Assembly (NCBI GenBank): GCA_017983495.1
Contig: JAGOBH010000003.1
Location: 397,405 to 461,404 of the forward strand
DNA: 64,000 bases
Reading direction: 5' to 3'
DNA from: Pyrinomonadaceae bacterium
GTDB lineage: Bacteria > Acidobacteriota > Blastocatellia > Pyrinomonadales > Pyrinomonadaceae
Part shown: one piece after another, positions 14,138 through 23,423 of the stretch
How the letters are laid out: the number at the start of each line of letters is the position of its first letter
Numbering within the stretch: the first letter of the stretch is position 1
Translations under genes and position numbers: made by a program
Notes under the pieces: model-generated
Databases searched by the model: none
What the model was told of the DNA's origin: nothing
Seen by the model: only the letters and a program-made list of their open reading frames with translations

Positions 14138-15298
14138 ATGATATACACGACGGAACAGGTAATATTTTGGCTGAGCGTGGGTGTGCTGGCGTATGTTTAC
14201 GCGGGTTATCCGCTGGTCGTGTATCTGGCGGCGCGGATCATCGCAAAACCGCTCAGACGCAGGGACGTCGAACCGACGGTCACCGTATTGATCACGGCGT
14301 TTAACGAAGAGGGCTCGATCCGCGAAAAGATCGAGAATACGCTGGCGATCGAATATCCGCGGGAAAAGCTGGAGATACTGGTCGCGTCGGACGGTTCGAC
14401 GGACCGGACGGACGAGATCGTACGCGAATTGACGGACCGCGGCATCAAGCTCTTCAGGCAAGAGGGCCGTCTGGGCAAAACGGTGACGCAGAATAACGCC
14501 GTCGCACAGAGCACGGGCGAGATCATACTGTTTTCGGACGCCACCACGGAATATTCGCCGGACGTGCTCCGCCGCGTGCTGCCGGCTTTTGCCGACGAGA
14601 CGGTCGGCTGTGTCGCGGGCCGGCTGATCTACGTCGATAGCGGCGAGAACAGCGTGGGAGCCGGTGCCAAGAGCTATTGGGGCTACGAGACGTTTATCAA
14701 GTCGGCCGAGAGCGACGCGTGTTCGCTGATCGGTGCGTCGGGCTGTCTTTACGCGGTGCGGCGTCAGGCGTACCGGCCGATGTACGCCGAAGCGTGTTCG
14801 GATTTTCTGATCTGCACCGAACTTTACCGCCAGGGGCTGCGGAGCGTCTTCGAGCCTGACGCCGTTTGTTTTGAACACACCAACAGCAAGACCGACGACG
14901 AATTTCGCATGCGCGTCCGCGTCATCTCGCAAACATTTACCGATCTCTGGCGAAACGCCGACATGATGAACCCGTTCAAGAGCGGCTTTTACGCGGTGCA
15001 GCTCGTATCGCACAAGGTGCTCAGATACGCCGTGCCGTTCCTGCTGCTGGCGGTCTTTGCCGCAAGCGCGGTGCTGGCGATGTCGTCAACGATATACCTG
15101 CTGGCGTTTACGGCGCAATGTGTTTTCTACGTGATGGCGCTCGGCGGCTGGCTGGTCGAACGGGCCGGTCGACGCGTCAGGCTGCTGGTCATACCGCTAT
15201 ATTTCGTGCTCGCAAATCTCGCGTCGGTGATCGCTTTTGTTAAGTTCGTACGCGGCGAACGCGTCGTCACGTGGGATCCGGTCCGCGACGTTCGTTGA
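14138..15298 (+). CDS. Membrane-anchored family 2 glycosyltransferase
   Basis: 386 residues from ATG at 14138; the open frame extends upstream through a G-rich stretch that does not look like protein. A membrane helix at about 8-32 is followed by a GT-A domain: VTVLITAFNEEGSI, the nucleotide-binding DGSTD, and a later EA..SDFLICTEL segment. Three C-terminal hydrophobic helices follow. This is the layout of processive or membrane-bound GT2 enzymes that add sugars to lipid-linked or extracellular glycans. It is followed after 3 bp by a second GT2 gene, so the two are probably one operon. Sugar specificity is unknown. Confidence 0.85.
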   Translation: MIYTTEQVIFWLSVGVLAYVYAGYPLVVYLAARIIAKPLRRRDVEPTVTVLITAFNEEGSIREKIENTLAIEYPREKLEILVASDGSTDRTDEIVRELTDRGIKLFRQEGRLGKTVTQNNAVAQSTGEIILFSDATTEYSPDVLRRVLPAFADETVGCVAGRLIYVDSGENSVGAGAKSYWGYETFIKSAESDACSLIGASGCLYAVRRQAYRPMYAEACSDFLICTELYRQGLRSVFEPDAVCFEHTNSKTDDEFRMRVRVISQTFTDLWRNADMMNPFKSGFYAVQLVSHKVLRYAVPFLLLAVFAASAVLAMSSTIYLLAFTAQCVFYVMALGGWLVERAGRRVRLLVIPLYFVLANLASVIAFVKFVRGERVVTWDPVRDVR

Positions 15299-15301
15299 TC
15301 G

Positions 15302-16342
15302 ATGGAACGATACTCTAACGACAAATTCGGAGTCCAGGTGAACGTTGGCCGCGACGTTTTGTCGTCCCGTCCAAAGGTCAGCGTGATCATTCCGGCATAC
15401 AACGTTGCAGAGTTTATCGGCGAGGCCATCGAATCGGTCATCGGGCAGAAGTTTCGCGATCACGAGATCATCGTCATTAACGACGGGTCGCCGGATACGC
15501 CGCAGTTCGAACGTGCACTGAATCAGTACCGTCAGAGTATCATCTACATCAAACAGCCATCGATGGGCGCCGGAGCGGCACGAAATACCGGCATTCGAAA
15601 GGCTCGCGGCGGGGTGATCGCGTTTCTCGACGGCGACGACATCTGGCTGCCGGAATTCCTTGAATCGCAAATGGCGTTTTTGGCCACCGGGTATGACATG
15701 GTCTATGCGGACGCGTATCAGTTCGGGATGCGGTCGGCACTGCGAAAGACGTTCATGGCGACGGCTCCGTCCGTTGGCGAAGTGACGGCGGCGGCAATAC
15801 TCGATTTTCGCTGCAACGTCATCACCTCGGGGACGGTCGCGACCAAAGCGGCGCTCGAAAAGGCCGGGCTGTTTGAGCACGAGCGAACAAAAGCGCACGA
15901 TTTTCACCTATGGGTGCGAATGGCCAAAACGGGTGCTAAGATCGGCTATCAGCGAAAGCAGCTGCTGAAATACCGCGTCCATCTGGCGAGTCTGTCGGGC
16001 GATTCGGTCAGCCGTGTGGAACGCGAGATCGATGTGTTTAAGCGGGTGCGCGATTCGATCGAGCTGTCGGCCGAAGAGACCGCCATTCTCGAACGCCGTC
16101 TGGCCGGTCTCGAATCCGACCTGCAGGTCGAATACGGCAAGTTCTATCTGATCAAGGAAGATTTCGCGAATGCTCACCGCTCTTTTGCCGAGGCAAACAG
16201 GCATCGCCGCTCATTAAAGCTCACCACCATCACCTGGCTCGCACGCATCGCTCCGCGGCGTCTGCTCACGCATTATCGCAATCACCGCCCGGACGAGATC
16301 GCATTCGTCCCGCGACACGTTCCGCCGAGGAAGTCGTCCTAG
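15302..16342 (+). CDS. Family 2 glycosyltransferase
   Basis: 346 residues, soluble. The N-terminal GT-A fold has VSVIIPAYNVAEFIGEAIESV, then VINDGSPD and GAGAARNTGIRKARGGVIAFLDGDDIW, the standard GT2 series with the DxD-like DGDD. The C-terminal 130 residues are helical and charged, with a TPR-like run near 250-310. It probably adds a sugar to a growing surface polysaccharide together with the preceding membrane GT2. It ends 22 bp before a convergent secreted-protein gene. Confidence 0.9.
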   Translation: MERYSNDKFGVQVNVGRDVLSSRPKVSVIIPAYNVAEFIGEAIESVIGQKFRDHEIIVINDGSPDTPQFERALNQYRQSIIYIKQPSMGAGAARNTGIRKARGGVIAFLDGDDIWLPEFLESQMAFLATGYDMVYADAYQFGMRSALRKTFMATAPSVGEVTAAAILDFRCNVITSGTVATKAALEKAGLFEHERTKAHDFHLWVRMAKTGAKIGYQRKQLLKYRVHLASLSGDSVSRVEREIDVFKRVRDSIELSAEETAILERRLAGLESDLQVEYGKFYLIKEDFANAHRSFAEANRHRRSLKLTTITWLARIAPRRLLTHYRNHRPDEIAFVPRHVPPRKSS

Positions 16343-16363
16343 CTATATGCTGTCAACGTATGA

Positions 16364-17026
16364 TCAGTTTCGGATCAGCCAGATCGAGAAGTATCGATTG
16401 CCCTTTTCCTCATACTCGTCAAAACCCCAAACGGCGCGGCCGTAGGTCCTGACATAGACGTTCATGATCTCGCGGATATCACAGCCGGTGCACTTGAACG
16501 AGAACGGTGAAACGTTTCCGAGCCTCGAAGAGTTGCTGATCCTCGGAACGGTATAGTTGCCGTATCCATTGTTGTTTGCGAATGTCCGAAACTCAGGCAT
16601 GTTTTCCAGCGCGTCAAAACCATCCAGCGTTGTGACGTTCTTAAGATCGACGTTGGGGATGATCGATTCGAGAAGGGCCGGAATTTTGTCGGTCGGGATC
16701 AGATTGATGACACCACGTTTGATCTCCCATTTGTAACGCGGCTCGGCCCGGACGATCGCATCAAGCAGCCCTCGTACGGTTAGAGTGGCCGGCCGGAGCT
16801 TGTATTTTTTAGAACGTTCCAGCGACGAGTCAAAAACGACGCCGGCCGACACGGGTATCCACGCCGCAAACTCTCCGATCGTGAGTTCTTTTTCCGGCAA
16901 CCATTTTGGAACCTGCCGGTCGAGATCATCGACCTGAGCGGACTTGTTTGGTACAGTTGTGACCTGTCCGAATACTGCCGTCGAATACAATAGGATCAAA
17001 AGTGCGATTTTGAGAGTGTGTGTCAT
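16364..17026 (-). CDS. Secreted protein, secretin/STN-like short domain
   Basis: 220 residues from ATG at 17026 with AAGG 5-6 bases upstream. A signal peptide MTHTLKIALLILLYSTAVFG is followed by mature sequence. The section PEKELTIGEFAAWIPVSAGVVF ... LTVRGLLDAIVRAEPRYKWEIKRGVINLIP resembles the small alpha/beta STN or secretin N-domain repeat, in which a short helix-strand unit recurs. No beta-barrel or catalytic motif is visible. It is probably periplasmic and of unknown function. The preceding gene upstream (17069-17617) is on the same strand. Confidence 0.5.
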   Translation of the reverse strand: MTHTLKIALLILLYSTAVFGQVTTVPNKSAQVDDLDRQVPKWLPEKELTIGEFAAWIPVSAGVVFDSSLERSKKYKLRPATLTVRGLLDAIVRAEPRYKWEIKRGVINLIPTDKIPALLESIIPNVDLKNVTTLDGFDALENMPEFRTFANNNGYGNYTVPRISNSSRLGNVSPFSFKCTGCDIREIMNVYVRTYGRAVWGFDEYEEKGNRYFSIWLIRN

Positions 17027-17068
17027 AAAAACCTTAGAGAATCTACCCACTCCGATCAATACTATCGA

Positions 17069-17617
17069 CTACTCAGGCTCCACAATACTGGGCGTGAACG
17101 GTTTGCCGTAGAGTTCCTGGTAGACCCAACCGAGGAAGCGGGCTTCGGCGGTGCAGAGGTTTTCGATCCAGGAACTGGTTAGGTACATTCGCTTTTCGAG
17201 AGCGGTCGTCAGCTTGTTCGATTTGGCGACGGCGGACATCTCGTGGTCGGCGTCGAGGTCGTAAGCCTCGGTCAACTCGGTGCGTGCCTGGCGTGCGTCG
17301 GAAATGGCATTGAGAATGTCGGTGATCCAGGCGTTGAGCTTGGGTTCGGTGTCGTTTTCCGCGAGTGCCTGAAACGCTCCGACCGCGAACCGGGCTTCGG
17401 CGTTCTCAAACGGGTAGATCGCGACGCCATTCACCTTATCGTCCTGCTGTTTCCACTGGAAAAGCTCTTCGACCGCCGGCAGACGCATGCGGGCGGTGCG
17501 TTCGTCAAAATTAAGGAACCATTCAAGAATATCGGCGAGGGAACCGATGTCGGCTCCGCCTTCGTGGGTCATTCGGAGTTTTGGCGGCTGATCGTTAGCC
17601 GGAGCTGAGTTTGACAT
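17069..17617 (-). CDS. Hypothetical helical protein
   Basis: 182 residues from ATG at 17617; a longer TTG start is possible but has no better support. It has no signal peptide and no membrane segment. Long amphipathic helices, rich in Glu, Ala and Leu, suggest a helical bundle (for example RTELTEAYDLDADHEMSAVA). I do not recognise the family. It is divergent from the Kir channel gene, with 84 bp between the starts, so the two may share a regulatory region. Confidence 0.6.
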   Translation of the reverse strand: MSNSAPANDQPPKLRMTHEGGADIGSLADILEWFLNFDERTARMRLPAVEELFQWKQQDDKVNGVAIYPFENAEARFAVGAFQALAENDTEPKLNAWITDILNAISDARQARTELTEAYDLDADHEMSAVAKSNKLTTALEKRMYLTSSWIENLCTAEARFLGWVYQELYGKPFTPSIVEPE

Positions 17618-17701
17618 AGATAATATTTCACCATCTGCGGCGTGCAAAAACCAATCTGCTTTTACAATTTTGACGCCTCGTCGCTATAATCACGTAGTAC
17701 C

Positions 17702-18679
17702 GTGGCGGAACAAACACTAGACAACGAATTGCAGGCCGAAGAGTTGATCAGGGAAGGCGAGCGCGATCTCGGCTTTGGTGCGGTCGTCGCCGGACGAAGC
17801 CGCCAGCGTTTTCTGAATCCGGACGGATCGTTCAACGTCCAGCGAACCGGCCTGCCGTGGCTGACTTCGCTCAGCATTTACCACAGCGTTCTGACAATGT
17901 CGTGGAGCACGTTCCTGCTCATCGTGCTCCTGCTCTATTTTGTCAGTAATGTCGTTTTCGGAGCACTTTACGCCACGATCGGGTCGGACGCACTGGTCGA
18001 TACATCGTCGACACCGATGGCGAGCACCTTTCTAAGAGCGTTCTTTTTCAGCGTTCAGACCTTTGCGACGATCGGTTACGGCACGATCCACCCGGTCGGG
18101 CTGATCCCGAACCTGCTTGTCACGATCGAATCGTATTATAGCCTGCTCGCGAACGCACTGATCACCGGCGTCGTTTTCGCAAGGTTTGCCCGGCCGACGG
18201 CTAAGTTCATTTTCAGCGAAGTCGCCGTGATCGCACCGTATCGCGGCATCAACGGATTGATGTTCAGAATGGTAAATGGCCGCAGCAGCCAGCTTATCGA
18301 GGTCGAGGCAAAGGTGATGTTCGCACGATTTTGCGATGAGGACGGCCGGTCGGTCAGGAAGTTTGACGTACTTGAACTTGAACGCCGAAAGGTCGCGTTC
18401 TTTCCGCTCGCGTGGACCGTTGTTCATCCGATCGACGAGAATTCGCCTCTGTACGGCTGGACCGCAGCGGACCTGGATAGGACAGATGCCGAGATACTGA
18501 TACTGATGTCGGCGACCGACGAGACATTCGCTCAGATCGTGCATTCGCGAACGTCGTACAAGCCGAACGAGATCCGTGTCGGATATAAATTTGGCGATCT
18601 ATACAATGAAATGCAGGACGGCGAACCGATCTCGATCGACATCAGGCGGCTGTCGTCGGTCGAGAAAGCGGCGGAGTAA
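17702..18679 (+). CDS. Inward-rectifier K+ channel (KirBac-like)
   Basis: 325 residues starting at GTG. Two membrane helices, about 70-100 and 145-170, flank the pore loop FFFSVQTFATIGYGTIHPVG, whose TIGYG is the potassium selectivity filter. The C-terminal ~150 residues form the immunoglobulin-like cytoplasmic domain of Kir channels. Bacterial Kir proteins pass K+ into the cell under the membrane potential. Riboflavin synthase follows 3 bp after the stop. A link between the two functions is not evident; the spacing suggests cotranscription. Confidence 0.92.
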   Translation: MAEQTLDNELQAEELIREGERDLGFGAVVAGRSRQRFLNPDGSFNVQRTGLPWLTSLSIYHSVLTMSWSTFLLIVLLLYFVSNVVFGALYATIGSDALVDTSSTPMASTFLRAFFFSVQTFATIGYGTIHPVGLIPNLLVTIESYYSLLANALITGVVFARFARPTAKFIFSEVAVIAPYRGINGLMFRMVNGRSSQLIEVEAKVMFARFCDEDGRSVRKFDVLELERRKVAFFPLAWTVVHPIDENSPLYGWTAADLDRTDAEILILMSATDETFAQIVHSRTSYKPNEIRVGYKFGDLYNEMQDGEPISIDIRRLSSVEKAAE

Positions 18680-18682
18680 TTT

Positions 18683-19285
18683 ATGTTCACCGGACTTATC
18701 GAGGAACTGGGGACGATAGCGTCGGTCGAGCAATTGGCTGCCGGGACGCGGATGACCGTCGCGGCGTCGCTGGTCACGTCTGATATTTCGAACGGAGATT
18801 CGATCGCTGTCAACGGCGTTTGCCTGACGGCTCTCGAGACGACGAGCGGTTCGTTCGCGGCGGATGTTTCGCCGGAAACGCTCGAACGGACGACGCTCGG
18901 TAGCCTCGGTGTCGGGTCGCGGGTGAACCTTGAGCGGGCCGTTACACCGTCAACACGGCTCGGCGGGCACATCGTACAGGGACATGTCGATAATCGGGGC
19001 AGTTTCATCGGGGCAACGGACGAAGGTGATTTCTGGACTGTACGGATCGGGTTTCCGGCAGAAATGCGTCGATATCTGGTTTACAAAGGGTCCGTGACGG
19101 TCGAGGGCATCAGTCTGACCGTCGCAGTTCTCGGCGACGATCATTTTGACATTGCCGTCATACCAAAGACGTGGAATGTCACAAATCTATCGAGATTAAC
19201 GCCGGGTGACGCCGTCAATCTCGAAGCCGATGTTATCGCCAAGTATGTCGAGAACATCGTCCGGTACGGCGATAAGGGGAGCTAA
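18683..19285 (+). CDS. ribE: Riboflavin synthase alpha chain
   Basis: 200 residues, slightly short for the family. It contains two lumazine-binding repeats: MFTGLIEELG and GDSIAVNGVCLTA in the first, GGHIVQGHVD and GSVTVEGISLTV in the second. The enzyme dismutates two 6,7-dimethyl-8-ribityllumazine molecules to riboflavin. The next gene's ATG starts immediately after this TAA, so translation is coupled. No FMN riboswitch is visible upstream, and the other rib genes are not in the window. Functional assignment is secure. Confidence 0.95.
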   Translation: MFTGLIEELGTIASVEQLAAGTRMTVAASLVTSDISNGDSIAVNGVCLTALETTSGSFAADVSPETLERTTLGSLGVGSRVNLERAVTPSTRLGGHIVQGHVDNRGSFIGATDEGDFWTVRIGFPAEMRRYLVYKGSVTVEGISLTVAVLGDDHFDIAVIPKTWNVTNLSRLTPGDAVNLEADVIAKYVENIVRYGDKGS

Positions 19286-21292
19286 ATGCTGATATCGATC
19301 TTCCTGATCTCAATAATTGCCTATGGCGGCCTCGCCCTGACCTATCTGGTCACGGACGAAGAGTCGTTCATGTGGCGGCTCGCGGTCGGTAACGTTGCGG
19401 GCTCAGCAATATTCGGGCTGGTCGGATTTCTCCTGGCGCTTGGATTCGGCCTTAACGCGGTTACCGTGGCGATAGCACTCGCAGTCACGGCCGCACCACT
19501 GATCTTGCTGACGCGACGCGAGTTTTCAGGGAAATTCAAACACGATTGGGCCAAGGCAAAGGGTAAATTTCAGGGCGGGACGCTCAGCCGGTTTACGGGA
19601 TTCGGATTTTATGCCTTTTTCGCGTTGGTCTTTTGGCTGTTCTTCAACCAGACGATGTACGAGACCGGCCAGGGCATTTTCACCGGCGGGTCAAACAATT
19701 TGGGCGATCTGCCGTTCCATCTCGGAGCGATCTTTGGATTTACAGAGGGGAATAACTTTCCGCCGCAAAATCCGTCATTTGCCGGAGCAAAGTTCTCATA
19801 TCCATTCATCGCGGACTTTTTGACAGCGTGCTTTGTAAAGCTCGGAGCTGACGTGAAAGACGCAATGTTCCTGCAGAATTTCAGCTGGGCGTTTTCGCTG
19901 CTGGTCGTGCTTGAGCGGTTTACGGCACGAGTTACGGGCAGCAAATTCGCTGGTCGAATTGCACCGTGGTTGCTTTTTTTCAGCGGCGGGCTTGGGTTCT
20001 TGTGGTTCGTTAAGGGCTATTTTTCTCAAACGACTGGAATCTGGGAGTTTCTCTGGCACTTGCCGCAGGATTACACGATCGGCGACAAATTCCGCTGGGG
20101 AAATTCGATGGTGGTGCTGTTCATAACGCAGCGAAGTTTGCTGCTTGGTATGCCGATCACGATCGTCGTCCTCGGATATCTGTGGAGCGTATTTGTCGGC
20201 GTTGTGCCCGCTGCGACTGAAACGGAACACGCAAAGGAGAAACATCATAAGAAAGCAGCGACGGTCGTGGAAAATCGGTCGCCGTATATGACGCCGCTGC
20301 TTATCGGATTGCTTGCCGGAACGCTTCCGCTGATCCATCTTCACAGCCTGATCGTACTGTTTATCGTTACCGGGTTTCTGTTTATCTTTAGACCGGAAAA
20401 ATGGCGTGAGTGGGTTGCCTTTGGGGTCGGCGTGTGCGTGATCGCGGTGCCCGCACTCGTTTGGTCGCTTGCGGGCAGTGCGTCGGAGACAAGCAAATTC
20501 ATCGGATGGCACTTCGGCTGGGACAAACGTGACGACAATGTGCTTTGGTTTTGGTTGAAGAACACGGGCCTTGTATTTCCTGCGATCGCGGCGGGCATCT
20601 ACCTGTTGGTTAATAAGGCCGACGGATCGGCCGCCGTTTCAAAAGGCGACGGCGTCAGACCAAATGCCAAAACGCTGCTTTTGTTCTATATTCCATTTGT
20701 TTTTCTATTTGTTGTCTCAAACGTGCTCAAACTCGCACCGTGGGAATGGGATAACATCAAGGTCCTGATCTATTGGTTTGTCGGATCGCTGCCGTTGATC
20801 GCGTACGCGATAGCGTGGGGTTGGCAAAAGAGCACTGTATTCAGAGTTGTCGCTGTTACAGGTTTGGCAGTGCTGACTTTTTCCGGTGGACTGGACGTGT
20901 GGCGAACGGCGACAGGGCAGAATAAGATCAGGGTTTTCGAGACGGACGCGATACGGCTTGCCGAGCAGATCAAGGGTAAGACGCCGCCAGACGCACTTTT
21001 CCTAAATGCTCCGACGTATAATTCGGCAATTGTTCTGTCGGGACGGCGTTCGTTCATTAGATATGTCGGCCATCTGTCGTCGCACGGGATCGATTATCGG
21101 GAGCGCGAAGAGCAGACTCGGAAAATGTACGAAGGCGCCGGTGTCTCGGAGATGCTTCTTGGTACGAACGAGATCGAATATGTCTTGGTTTCACCCGAAG
21201 AGCGTAGCACGATGGCTCCGAACGAGGATTTCTTCAGAAAGTACCCGGTGATCGCGGAATCGGGACAATATCGGGTGTATAAGATCAAATAA
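19286..21292 (+). CDS. Large multi-pass GT-C-like membrane protein
   Basis: 668 residues with about 12-14 membrane helices and a soluble C-terminal tail from ~540. The loop after the first helices reads NLGDLPFHLGAIFGFTEGNNFPPQNPSFAG, with conserved acidic residue D near the start, as in GT-C and DUF2298-like (YYY) proteins that handle polyprenyl-linked sugars. It directly precedes an Agl23-like protein, and paired genes of these two kinds are known in archaea and Chloroflexota. I infer a role in glycan or glycoprotein biosynthesis at the inner membrane. The exact enzyme activity is not known. Confidence 0.6.
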   Translation: MLISIFLISIIAYGGLALTYLVTDEESFMWRLAVGNVAGSAIFGLVGFLLALGFGLNAVTVAIALAVTAAPLILLTRREFSGKFKHDWAKAKGKFQGGTLSRFTGFGFYAFFALVFWLFFNQTMYETGQGIFTGGSNNLGDLPFHLGAIFGFTEGNNFPPQNPSFAGAKFSYPFIADFLTACFVKLGADVKDAMFLQNFSWAFSLLVVLERFTARVTGSKFAGRIAPWLLFFSGGLGFLWFVKGYFSQTTGIWEFLWHLPQDYTIGDKFRWGNSMVVLFITQRSLLLGMPITIVVLGYLWSVFVGVVPAATETEHAKEKHHKKAATVVENRSPYMTPLLIGLLAGTLPLIHLHSLIVLFIVTGFLFIFRPEKWREWVAFGVGVCVIAVPALVWSLAGSASETSKFIGWHFGWDKRDDNVLWFWLKNTGLVFPAIAAGIYLLVNKADGSAAVSKGDGVRPNAKTLLLFYIPFVFLFVVSNVLKLAPWEWDNIKVLIYWFVGSLPLIAYAIAWGWQKSTVFRVVAVTGLAVLTFSGGLDVWRTATGQNKIRVFETDAIRLAEQIKGKTPPDALFLNAPTYNSAIVLSGRRSFIRYVGHLSSHGIDYREREEQTRKMYEGAGVSEMLLGTNEIEYVLVSPEERSTMAPNEDFFRKYPVIAESGQYRVYKIK

Positions 21293-21300
21293 CAGAAGGG

Positions 21301-23349
21301 ATGAAAGAAGAAAGCGAAAATTTCGATAACGGTACCGCTACGGGTGAAGGTGCCGGAAAATTTGATCTGCCCTGGCTGGCAGGGTGCGGCGCGGTAACGG
21401 CGGTGGCGACCTTTTTGCGGTTCTACATGCTTGGGCTGAAGCCCTTTCACCACGACGAAGGCGTTAACGGTTTTTTCTTAAAAACGCTCTTTGATAAAGG
21501 CACCTATGCGTACGATCCGGCCAATTACCACGGTCCGACGCTTTATTACATCTCGCTCGCATTCTCAAAGGTCTTTGGGCTAAACACACTTTCCGTTCGC
21601 TGGAGCGTCGCGATCTTTGGCGTGCTGACGGTCGTACTGGCTCTATACCTTCGACGCTATTTAGGAAAGATCGGGGCCCTCACGGCGGCACTTTTTCTGT
21701 CGATCTCACCGGGCATGGTCTACATCTCGCGGTACTTTATACACGAGATGTTCTTTGTTTTCTGCAGCCTGGCGGTCGTCGTGGCGGTGGTTCTCTTCAT
21801 CGAAAAGCGAAAGGCCGGGTTGATGGCGGTCGTCTGGATGTCGCTGATCCTGCTGGTCGCTTTTCTGCCGTCATCGCTCAATCTTGCGAGCACCTTGGGC
21901 GGCGAAAATGCGTCGGCGCTATGGGCGTTTCGCGTCGCGTTTTTCATCGTTGAGACCGTGCTTGTCTTCTTCGTAATGCGAATGCTTTTAGCGTGGGAAG
22001 ACGGCCGGCCGATATATCTGCTGCTTGCATCCGCGTCCGCGGCGATGATGTTTGCGACAAAGGAAACGGCATTTATTACGCTCGGCACGATGTTGATCGC
22101 AGTATTTTGCGTCTGGCTCTGGCGCAAGATCACTGAGACCGAATTATTTTCTACCAAGAAAATTCTGATCATTGGTGTTGTACACGGCGCCGTAATTCTC
22201 GCCGCGATGGTGTACAGCCAAAAGCTGGTCGATGGATATGAGTTCCTGAGTGCGTTTTTTATCGGTGAAGGCCGCCGTCCGCAGGAACCGTTTACATTCT
22301 ATCTGGTCATTGCTTTGATCGTGGCGACGATCATTTCGTGGGCGGTCTTTCTATATGTTTATCGGCAAAACAACGTTACGGAACTTGCCGAAGACGGGAA
22401 CCTGACTTGGGCCGCGTTTCGCAGCGGTATCGGCAACGGAACGGATCTGTTGCTGATAGTCGCGGCATCCGTGACCGTTTTTGTTTACCTCAATGCTTTG
22501 TTCTTTTCGTCATTCTTCAGTTACGCTGAGGGCGTTCAGAAGGCGTTCGAAGCTTATGCCATCTGGACCAAAACCGGGAACAAGGATCATACGCAGAACG
22601 GCATGCTCGCCTACGTGAAATGGGGAATGAAGGTCGAATCTCCGCTCCTGCTTCTTTCGGCTCTCGGTGTTGGAATAGCACTCCTGCGGGCAAAGCACAG
22701 GTTTGCGATATTCTCGGCGTTTTGGGCAGTCGGTATGTTCCTTGCGTACACGATCATTCCGTACAAAACACCTTGGCTTGCTCTGAGCTTTTACTTGCCG
22801 ATGTGCATCATTGCGGGTTATGGCATAAACGAACTCGTTACCGCCAAGCGGACCGTACTGAAAGTGGCTGGAATCGCACTGGTTGCGACCGGCTCGGTGA
22901 TCCTCGCCTATCAGGCATATTCGATAAATTTCGTTCGTTATGACGACGAAGAAATGGGTTATGTTTATGCCCACACAAAACGAGAAATGCTCGATCTTGT
23001 CGCCAAGATCGAATATTACGCTGAGAAAAGCCCAAAGGGGAAAGACGTGACGATCGAGATCGTTTCACCTGATTACTGGCCGCTGACGTGGTACCTCAAG
23101 GACTTTGAACATGCTAATTTTCACGGAGCATTGGTCGACGCGAATGCGTCTGAACTTATCATCGCAAAGAAAGACGCTCAGGAATCCGAGGTGATGCGAC
23201 GTTACTCCGCTCATTACAAATTTGTTGACGTTTATCCGCTTCGGCCGGGCGTCGACCTAATGTTGTTGGTCAAGAAAGACCTTGCGGATCCGGACGCAAA
23301 GGAACTTTACAAGATGCTCGAATACGTCTCGCCCGAATTGAGGCCCTGA
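21301..23349 (+). CDS. Agl23-like flippase-associated GT-C membrane protein (TIGR03663)
   Basis: 682 residues with a dozen or so membrane helices. The signature near residue 50 reads FHHDEGVNGFFLKTLFDKG and continues AYDPANYHGPTLYYISLAF; this is characteristic of the TIGR03663 family (annotated as Agl23, linked to protein glycosylation in archaea). The DEG acid pair is the expected GT-C first-loop catalytic region. The C-terminal ~120 residues are soluble. It starts 8 bp after the preceding membrane protein. Together they may assemble or transfer a lipid-linked sugar. Confidence 0.75.
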   Translation: MKEESENFDNGTATGEGAGKFDLPWLAGCGAVTAVATFLRFYMLGLKPFHHDEGVNGFFLKTLFDKGTYAYDPANYHGPTLYYISLAFSKVFGLNTLSVRWSVAIFGVLTVVLALYLRRYLGKIGALTAALFLSISPGMVYISRYFIHEMFFVFCSLAVVVAVVLFIEKRKAGLMAVVWMSLILLVAFLPSSLNLASTLGGENASALWAFRVAFFIVETVLVFFVMRMLLAWEDGRPIYLLLASASAAMMFATKETAFITLGTMLIAVFCVWLWRKITETELFSTKKILIIGVVHGAVILAAMVYSQKLVDGYEFLSAFFIGEGRRPQEPFTFYLVIALIVATIISWAVFLYVYRQNNVTELAEDGNLTWAAFRSGIGNGTDLLLIVAASVTVFVYLNALFFSSFFSYAEGVQKAFEAYAIWTKTGNKDHTQNGMLAYVKWGMKVESPLLLLSALGVGIALLRAKHRFAIFSAFWAVGMFLAYTIIPYKTPWLALSFYLPMCIIAGYGINELVTAKRTVLKVAGIALVATGSVILAYQAYSINFVRYDDEEMGYVYAHTKREMLDLVAKIEYYAEKSPKGKDVTIEIVSPDYWPLTWYLKDFEHANFHGALVDANASELIIAKKDAQESEVMRRYSAHYKFVDVYPLRPGVDLMLLVKKDLADPDAKELYKMLEYVSPELRP

Positions 23350-23382
23350 GTCACATCATATCCAGAACCAAAATTTATAAGA

Positions 23383-23405
23383 TGACCGAAACCCTTTTTC
23401 GGTCA
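23383..23405 (+). terminator. Terminator-like hairpin after the Agl23-like gene
   Basis: TGACCGAAA at 23383-23391 and TTTCGGTCA at 23397-23405 form a 9-bp stem with a 5-base loop, 34 bases after the stop. Its location argues against the upstream in-frame ATG at 23382 as the real start of the next gene. Confidence 0.55.
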
Positions 23406-23423
23406 GCTTCGTATAAGCGAGAC

